DNA from: Planctomycetota bacterium
GTDB lineage: Bacteria > Planctomycetota > Phycisphaerae > WQYP01 > JAJZKY01
Direction of reading: 5' to 3'
Assembly: GCA_021803885.1 (NCBI GenBank)
Contig: JAJZKY010000070.1
Location: forward strand, 1 to 11,510
DNA length: 11,510 bases
The position numbers and the translations under genes are program-made. Numbering within the stretch: the stretch's first letter is position 1; every line of letters begins with the position of its first letter. Shown here piece after piece: positions 7,681 to 11,510 of the stretch. The notes beneath the pieces were generated by a model. It ran no database searches and was not told where the DNA came from. It worked only from the letters and a program-made list of their open reading frames with translations.

Positions 7681-9087
7681 TCAGGCCACGCCGGCCAACC
7701 CCGTTTCGATGGCCGAACTGACATATTCACGCGGATCGGTAATGTGGCCCGTCAGCGCGCTGGCCGCCACGGTAAGCGGGCTGGCCAGAAACACCGACGC
7801 CTGGGCCGACCCCATGCGCCCGGGAAAATTTCGGTTGGTGGTACTGATGCAAACTTCCGTTTTCTGCAGGCGTCCGAACGTGTCGGGCGGCCCACCCAGG
7901 CAGGCGCTGCAACCACTGGGACCGACTTTGCATCCGGCCTCAATAAGTATTTGTTCAATACTTTTTTCATTCGCGGCCCGGGGACGGCCGTGGATGTTCA
8001 ACTGCTTCATGTCGCGATGCACTTCCGTTGACCCCGGGACAACGAAGGTAGGCACCTTCACCTGCTGGCCGTTGAGAATCGATGCAGCAAATATCATGTC
8101 CGTTATCTTGCCGCCCGTGCAACTGCCCACATACGCCTGATCAATCTTCACATCGCGGCAATTGTGGGCGGTATCCTTGTTATCCGGCGAGTGCGGCTTG
8201 GCTACCAGCGGTTCCATGGTGGCCAGATCCCATTCCTGCTCGTAGCAGAATTGCGCATCGGGATCATCACGAAATACATCGTAATCATGGGTGCGGCTTC
8301 GCGCTCTTACGTAGCGAAGGGTTTTGTCGTCCACATCGCAGACGCCGTTTTTGCCGCCGGCCTCAATAGCCATATTGGTCAGCGTCATGCGGTCTTCCAG
8401 CGTGAGAGAACTGATTCCCTCGCCGGCGAAATACATGGTTTTGTAGGTGGCACCCGATACGGAAATATCACCAATCACCGCCAATATTAAATCTTTGGCG
8501 GTCAGATAGGGTGGTATCTGGCCGTGGAATACAAACTTCATCGTGGGCGGCACTTTAAGCCACGTTTTGCCCGTACCGAGTGTAAAGGCGGCATCGGTGT
8601 TGCCCACCCCCGTGGCAAACTGGCCAAACGCCCCCGCCGTGCACGTGTGGCTGTCGGTACCGAGGAGAATTTCACCGGGCCGAACATGTCCCTCTTCCGG
8701 CAGCGCTTTATGGCACACACCCTTGTAGCTGGTGCGCGCCGGATCGATGTAGGGGTTGGGCATGCCCGGCTCATTTTTCACAAATTCCGGGTCATAGTAG
8801 TAGATTAAGCCCTGCTCACGGACAAAATCCCGTAGAATCTGAACATTACGGTGACATTTGTCATCGGCAGTGAATATGTAATGATCGGGGATAATCACCA
8901 CACGGTTCTTGTCCCAGACTTTGGCATGCGGACCGAATTTTTCTTTGAAGATGCCAATGGTCCCGGGTCCACAGATATCGTGGGTCATCAGCACATCAAC
9001 ATTAACCCACACATTTTCCCCCGGCGAAACCGAAGCCCGCCCGGAGTGCTTGGCCATTATCTTCTCGGTGATTGTCATTCCAGCCAT
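7681..9087 (-). CDS. leuC: 3-isopropylmalate dehydratase large subunit
   Basis: LeuC, with the small subunit LeuD, isomerises 2-isopropylmalate to 3-isopropylmalate in leucine synthesis, using a [4Fe-4S] cluster. The protein is 468 residues, matching the ~466 of E. coli. It has the aconitase-family motifs HDICGPGTIG (36-45), GTDSHTCTAGAFGQFATG (143-160), GSCTGGKITD with cluster ligand C323, and the C393/C396 pair in GCSAC. A segment around 100-125 (YYDPEFVKNEPGMPNPYID...) is longer than in enterobacterial LeuC; from memory it fits the cyanobacterial/planctomycete branch. The ATG at 9087 is chosen because GAGGAG lies 11 bases upstream and the residues before it look non-coding. leuD is not adjacent; lipA follows instead. 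Homoaconitase or another hydro-lyase of the family cannot be fully excluded. Confidence 0.9.
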   Translation of the reverse strand: MAGMTITEKIMAKHSGRASVSPGENVWVNVDVLMTHDICGPGTIGIFKEKFGPHAKVWDKNRVVIIPDHYIFTADDKCHRNVQILRDFVREQGLIYYYDPEFVKNEPGMPNPYIDPARTSYKGVCHKALPEEGHVRPGEILLGTDSHTCTAGAFGQFATGVGNTDAAFTLGTGKTWLKVPPTMKFVFHGQIPPYLTAKDLILAVIGDISVSGATYKTMYFAGEGISSLTLEDRMTLTNMAIEAGGKNGVCDVDDKTLRYVRARSRTHDYDVFRDDPDAQFCYEQEWDLATMEPLVAKPHSPDNKDTAHNCRDVKIDQAYVGSCTGGKITDMIFAASILNGQQVKVPTFVVPGSTEVHRDMKQLNIHGRPRAANEKSIEQILIEAGCKVGPSGCSACLGGPPDTFGRLQKTEVCISTTNRNFPGRMGSAQASVFLASPLTVAASALTGHITDPREYVSSAIETGLAGVA

Positions 9088-9139
9088 AAGGCAGAAAACT
9101 CCTCTATTCAAAAGACCGCTGCCAGCGACCCAGCACACG

Positions 9140-9168
9140 ATTATAGAGTTGAAACGGCATTCGGCCAA
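9140..9168 (-). promoter_or_regulatory. Predicted sigma70-type promoter of leuC
   Basis: On the minus strand, TTGGCC (9168-9163) and a perfect TATAAT (9145-9140) are separated by exactly 17 bases. The -10 box lies about 52 bases before the leuC ATG, giving a leader of roughly 45 bases with the GAGGAG site in it. The -35 matches the consensus at four of six positions. It probably drives leuC and perhaps lipA and the genes beyond. Confidence 0.6.
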
Positions 9169-9213
9169 TAAACCCGCAGGAATACCCCATCTACCCGGTT
9201 GTGCCGCCGTCAT

Positions 9214-9895
9214 GATCGCGATGAATTTGAGTTCGACCAGCCGATTATTCTGTGCGGAGGCAACGGCCTCGTGTTAATGGTACGGATGGCCATCTTGCCC
9301 ACCGATGGTACCAACTCTCCCGGAGGCGACGGTGGCGGGGCGATTTAACGCGATCACTGGCACGCGGATGGGAAGAATTTGCGGGAGTTCCTTGGCGGCT
9401 GAGCCGCTCGGTCCAAAAGATCGACGAGTTTTGGTTAGTGAGGCAACCTGCAACTGTGGCGGTGGAATGGTCGCAGCCCGTTGGGCAAGTTGCACGTTGG
9501 GATAGGCGATATGCCGTAGCAATTTAATGTGCCCAATTGAAAGGCTTGTTCGATGCGTCCATCCGGGTGCCTGTCCGGGTAATAAAAGGGACTGCGACGG
9601 CATGGATTTTGGCGGGCATCAGGACGCGGCGACGAGGGCGTATCGGGTGATACACCGGGGAAGCCGCGCCGCAGAGGCCGAGCGATAGACGCTCCGCCCG
9701 AAGGGTGTGCCAGAAACGCCCCGTCTGCGGCATTCTCAGACTCATCCCAGAGTCGCCGTCGGCCCAACGCCTTGCATTCGGGGCATTTCCGGTACATTGC
9801 AGCCCTACTAATACTTGGACAGACTCCCAGGCCGCTTTGCATAATCTTTCAGATCGGTATTTGATTATCAGACTATCGGGCGGTCCGTGTGCATA
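9214..9895. other. Long intergenic region with no convincing gene
   Basis: Between the leuC promoter and the DUF4256 gene, both strands carry open frames of up to ~135 codons. Their translations are rich in Pro, Arg, Ala and Ser, contain no recognisable domain, overlap one another in several frames and lack good ribosome binding sites. I read the stretch as non-coding or as a decayed gene. About 9640-9754 is the exception for structure and is listed separately. The last ~60 bases before 9896 should hold the promoter of the next gene, but I see no clear -35/-10 pair. Confidence 0.6.
9640..9754. ncRNA. Cluster of perfect inverted repeats; candidate structured RNA or degenerate repeat element
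   Basis: Four perfect stems are packed into 115 bases. GTATC/GATAC has a 4-base loop (9640-9653). An 8-bp stem GCCGCAGA/TCTGCGGC (9668-9675 with 9724-9731) encloses an inner hairpin GAGCG/CGCTC (9680-9694) and a short CCC/GGG hairpin (9697-9705). GACTC/GAGTC has a 6-base loop (9739-9754). The layout resembles a branched structure flanked by two hairpins. It is not a tRNA (no T-loop), and I do not see RNase P RNA, tmRNA, SRP RNA or riboswitch consensus motifs. The strand is unknown. It may also be a dispersed intergenic repeat. Confidence 0.3.
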
Positions 9896-10471
9896 ATGAA
9901 ATGTTGTACCGACGTTTTCTATGAAGATTTATTTGCATTTCCTTTGAAAGTCATTCAGATATTAAAGTCTCGGTTTGCACAGCACATGCACCGCCACACG
10001 GGCATGGAGTGGAACGATGTTCAGGCCCGGCTGGAAGCTAACGCCGCGAGGCTTTGGTCGCTTAATGAAATGGAAAAAACGGGCGGCGAACCGGATGTTG
10101 TCAGTTTCGATTGCAGCACGGGCGAATACATCTTTTTCGATTGCGGTTCCGAGAGTCCCCAAGGCCGCCGCAGCCTCTGCTACGACCGTCAGGGCTTGGA
10201 ATCGCGCAAGGAACATCAGCCAACGGGCACTGCAGTGGATATGGCAACCGCTATGGACATTGAGTTACTTACGCCGGAGCAATATCACGATCTGCAGAAG
10301 CTGGGACCGGTTGATGCCAAAACATCGAGTTGGCTCGCCACTCCGCCAGATATCAGGGAGCTTGGCGGTGCTCTTTTCGGTGATTACCGCTACGGGCGTG
10401 TATTCATATATCAAAATGGTGCGCAGTCGTATTATGCTGGTCGCGGATTCCGCGGCTCCCTGCGCGTCTGA
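9896..10471 (+). CDS. DUF4256 family protein
   Basis: The protein is 191 residues from the ATG at 9896. From about residue 25 to the end it matches my memory of the DUF4256 family (PF14066) closely: RF..HMHRHTGMEW, LWSLNEMEKTGGEPDVV, GEYIFFDC, GRRSLCYDR, ESRKEHQP, DMATAMDIELLTPEQYHDLQKLG, TSSWLATP, IRELGGALF and a terminal YAGRGFRGSLRV. The function of the family is not known to me; members are soluble single-domain proteins. The start is uncertain. The first ~16 codons are AT-rich, unlike the rest, and have no good ribosome binding site. A TTG at 9944 would give the length typical of the family, and a GTG at 9887 is also in frame. It stands alone between spacers, so its neighbours say nothing about its role. 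Acquisition by transfer is plausible but not shown. Confidence 0.88.
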   Translation: MKCCTDVFYEDLFAFPLKVIQILKSRFAQHMHRHTGMEWNDVQARLEANAARLWSLNEMEKTGGEPDVVSFDCSTGEYIFFDCGSESPQGRRSLCYDRQGLESRKEHQPTGTAVDMATAMDIELLTPEQYHDLQKLGPVDAKTSSWLATPPDIRELGGALFGDYRYGRVFIYQNGAQSYYAGRGFRGSLRV

Positions 10472-10761
10472 TTGGGACGCCCACCGAACCATCCGCGCGG
10501 AATAGCGAATCAGTAGAAATAGGCATACACCTGACCCATCAGGCACGGAATGGGGCACACGGGCGCACCCTGCGTTGGGCCAATGCCCCAGTTGCCGGGC
10601 TGCTCACGGCCGCACGAACTACGTATAATGTCGGTCTATTCGGCGGCGGCTGGCAACAAGCCGGCGGCCGCAGCACTTGCCAATATTGGCCGCGGAAATT
10701 AGCTTTTGTCATCGCTTTGGCCATGAGTTTGGCAGAGCGTTGAAGTGAAGGATGGAAGACC
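10472..10761. other. Structured spacer with inverted repeats
   Basis: This 290-bp spacer holds CCTGA/TCAGG with a 4-base loop (10530-10543), about 60 bases after the DUF4256 stop, and a longer stem TGGGGC/GCCCCA (10551-10556 with 10585-10590) enclosing a small GGG/CCC hairpin. One of these could end transcription of the upstream gene, although neither is followed by a T-tract. I see no open reading frame of note. Confidence 0.35.
10624..10629 (+). promoter_or_regulatory. Candidate -10 box upstream of the zinc-ribbon/Sel1 gene
   Basis: A perfect TATAAT stands in otherwise GC-rich DNA, about 132 bases before the ATG at 10762. The expected -35 position (near 10600-10606) matches TTGACA poorly, so the promoter call rests on the -10 element alone. 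Confidence 0.35.
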
Positions 10762-11510
10762 ATGGCGAAACGCTTACTTCGCTGCATTGATGGGCACGTG
10801 TTTGATGCGGCCGTCTCGACGCGCTGCCCCATTTGCGGGTTGGATGCGGTGGCCGGGGCCGTGTCACCGGAACCCGGGCAAATGCCTGGGGAAGGTCTAA
10901 CCCCGATGGGCAGCCCTGCATCAACCGCGACCACTGCAAAAAAGCTGCACATGCCGCTACTTGTGGGTGCCATCGCAGCCGGAGCGGCGGTGGCGATTGT
11001 TGTATTTATTTTGGCGCACCACGCGCACCAAACCACCGGCAATGCGTCGTCGGTTAGCGCCGCCGCAGCCACTGGCACCCAAACCAAGGCAAAGGCACCA
11101 CCGCCGACGACCGCCCCAGTTCCTGTTACCAAGACGCTCGTTGGCAATGAGACGGCAGTTCGGCCCGTAACTCCGGTTGCCAATACCTTGCCGGTGCAAC
11201 CGGTTGCGGTCGTCACCACCAAACCTGTTAAGTTGGCCCCGCCCCGCCCTGTCATATCGCAGGCAAAACTTGCAGCGATGGTCAGCAAGGGTGTGGCTTT
11301 TGCCACCGGCCACGGAGAAATGCCGAACGATGAGACGGCCATTTACTGGTTTCACAAAGCGGCCCGATTGGGATCGGCACACGCTATGAACATCATGGGA
11401 TGGGTGTACACGCAGGGGATGGGAGTACAGCCCAGTGGGACTACGGCCAAAACCTGGTTTGAACGAAGCATTCGCGCCGGCGATGCAACCGCAAACTATG
11501 GCTTGGGGAT
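10762..11510 (+). CDS. Zinc-ribbon, single-pass membrane protein with Sel1 repeats (partial, 3' end outside window)
   Basis: This frame is open from the ATG at 10762 to the end of the window (249 codons, no stop), with AAGGA nine bases upstream. The N-terminus has a zinc-ribbon-like C8, H12, C22, C25 pattern (CIDGH ... CPICG). After a Gly/Pro/Thr-rich stretch there is one membrane helix at about 64-85 (MPLLVGAIAAGAAVAIVVFIL), then a Pro/Thr/Val/Ala-rich linker to about 165. Then come Sel1-like (SLR) units: ETAIYWFHKAARLGSAHAMNIMGWVYTQGMGV and TTAKTWFERSIRAGDATANYGLG, matching the family's A..W..KAA..G...A...LG..Y..G.GV pattern. Such proteins are usually scaffolds for protein-protein contacts. 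The zinc ribbon should be cytoplasmic and the repeats extracytoplasmic if the topology is type II. More repeats probably follow beyond the window. The opposite strand is also open over most of this stretch but shows no domain. Confidence 0.85.
   Translation, partial: MAKRLLRCIDGHVFDAAVSTRCPICGLDAVAGAVSPEPGQMPGEGLTPMGSPASTATTAKKLHMPLLVGAIAAGAAVAIVVFILAHHAHQTTGNASSVSAAAATGTQTKAKAPPPTTAPVPVTKTLVGNETAVRPVTPVANTLPVQPVAVVTTKPVKLAPPRPVISQAKLAAMVSKGVAFATGHGEMPNDETAIYWFHKAARLGSAHAMNIMGWVYTQGMGVQPSGTTAKTWFERSIRAGDATANYGLG

Noticed and set aside
9088..9213. N-terminal extension of LeuC
   Set aside because: It covers the predicted promoter and leader, has no family similarity, and a Shine-Dalgarno precedes the ATG at 9087.
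9668..9731. tRNA-like gene suggested by an 8-bp closing stem
   Set aside because: There is no T-arm consensus (GTTCGAATC type), no usual anticodon arm and no CCA-proximal signal.
10539..11342. Long minus-strand open frame (267 codons) opposite the zinc-ribbon/Sel1 gene
   Set aside because: Its translation is Ala/Thr/Val-rich with no domain, and the + strand frame has a ribosome binding site, zinc ribbon, helix and Sel1 repeats. It is a mirror of low-complexity coding sequence.
1..11510. Anti-phage defence, CRISPR, prophage, insertion sequence or biosynthetic cluster
   Set aside because: No direct repeat array, transposase, integrase, nuclease, reverse transcriptase, polyketide or peptide synthetase domain is visible; most genes are housekeeping.

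Overview
The window looks like chromosomal core-gene DNA from a mid-GC bacterium, most likely a planctomycete of the Phycisphaerae type. That placement is inference. It rests on three things: the long form of LeuC, which from memory matches the cyanobacterial/planctomycete branch; a BatA-like 'double transmembrane' membrane protein; and a zinc-ribbon + transmembrane + Sel1-repeat protein. No rRNA, tRNA, CRISPR array, transposase or integrase is visible.

Bases 1-3239 (+ strand) hold a tightly packed run: the 3' end of a class I/II aminotransferase of LL-diaminopimelate aminotransferase type, a GT87 family polytopic mannosyltransferase-like protein, folK and panC. The GT87 stop and the folK GTG start overlap by 4 bases. 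The panC ribosome binding site and start lie inside the 3' end of folK. This points to one translationally coupled operon mixing lysine/peptidoglycan precursor, envelope glycan, folate and pantothenate functions.

Bases 3263-9087 (- strand, convergent with the first block) hold four genes read in the order leuC, lipA, a membrane sensor histidine kinase, and a BatA-like membrane protein without a visible vWA domain. A good sigma70-type promoter lies just upstream of leuC. The last two genes are 51 bp apart and may form a functional pair. No response regulator and no leuD are in the window.

Bases 9088-9895 contain no convincing gene. Within them, about 9640-9754 is a dense cluster of perfect inverted repeats that may encode a structured RNA or be a degenerate repeat element. 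After this, on the + strand, come a DUF4256-family protein and, after a 290 bp structured spacer with a TATAAT box, the 5' part of a zinc-ribbon/Sel1-repeat membrane protein that runs off the end of the window.

I see no clear previously undescribed multi-gene system. The best candidates for a second look are the histidine kinase/BatA-like pair, the structured spacer at 9640-9754, and the truncated zinc-ribbon/Sel1 protein.
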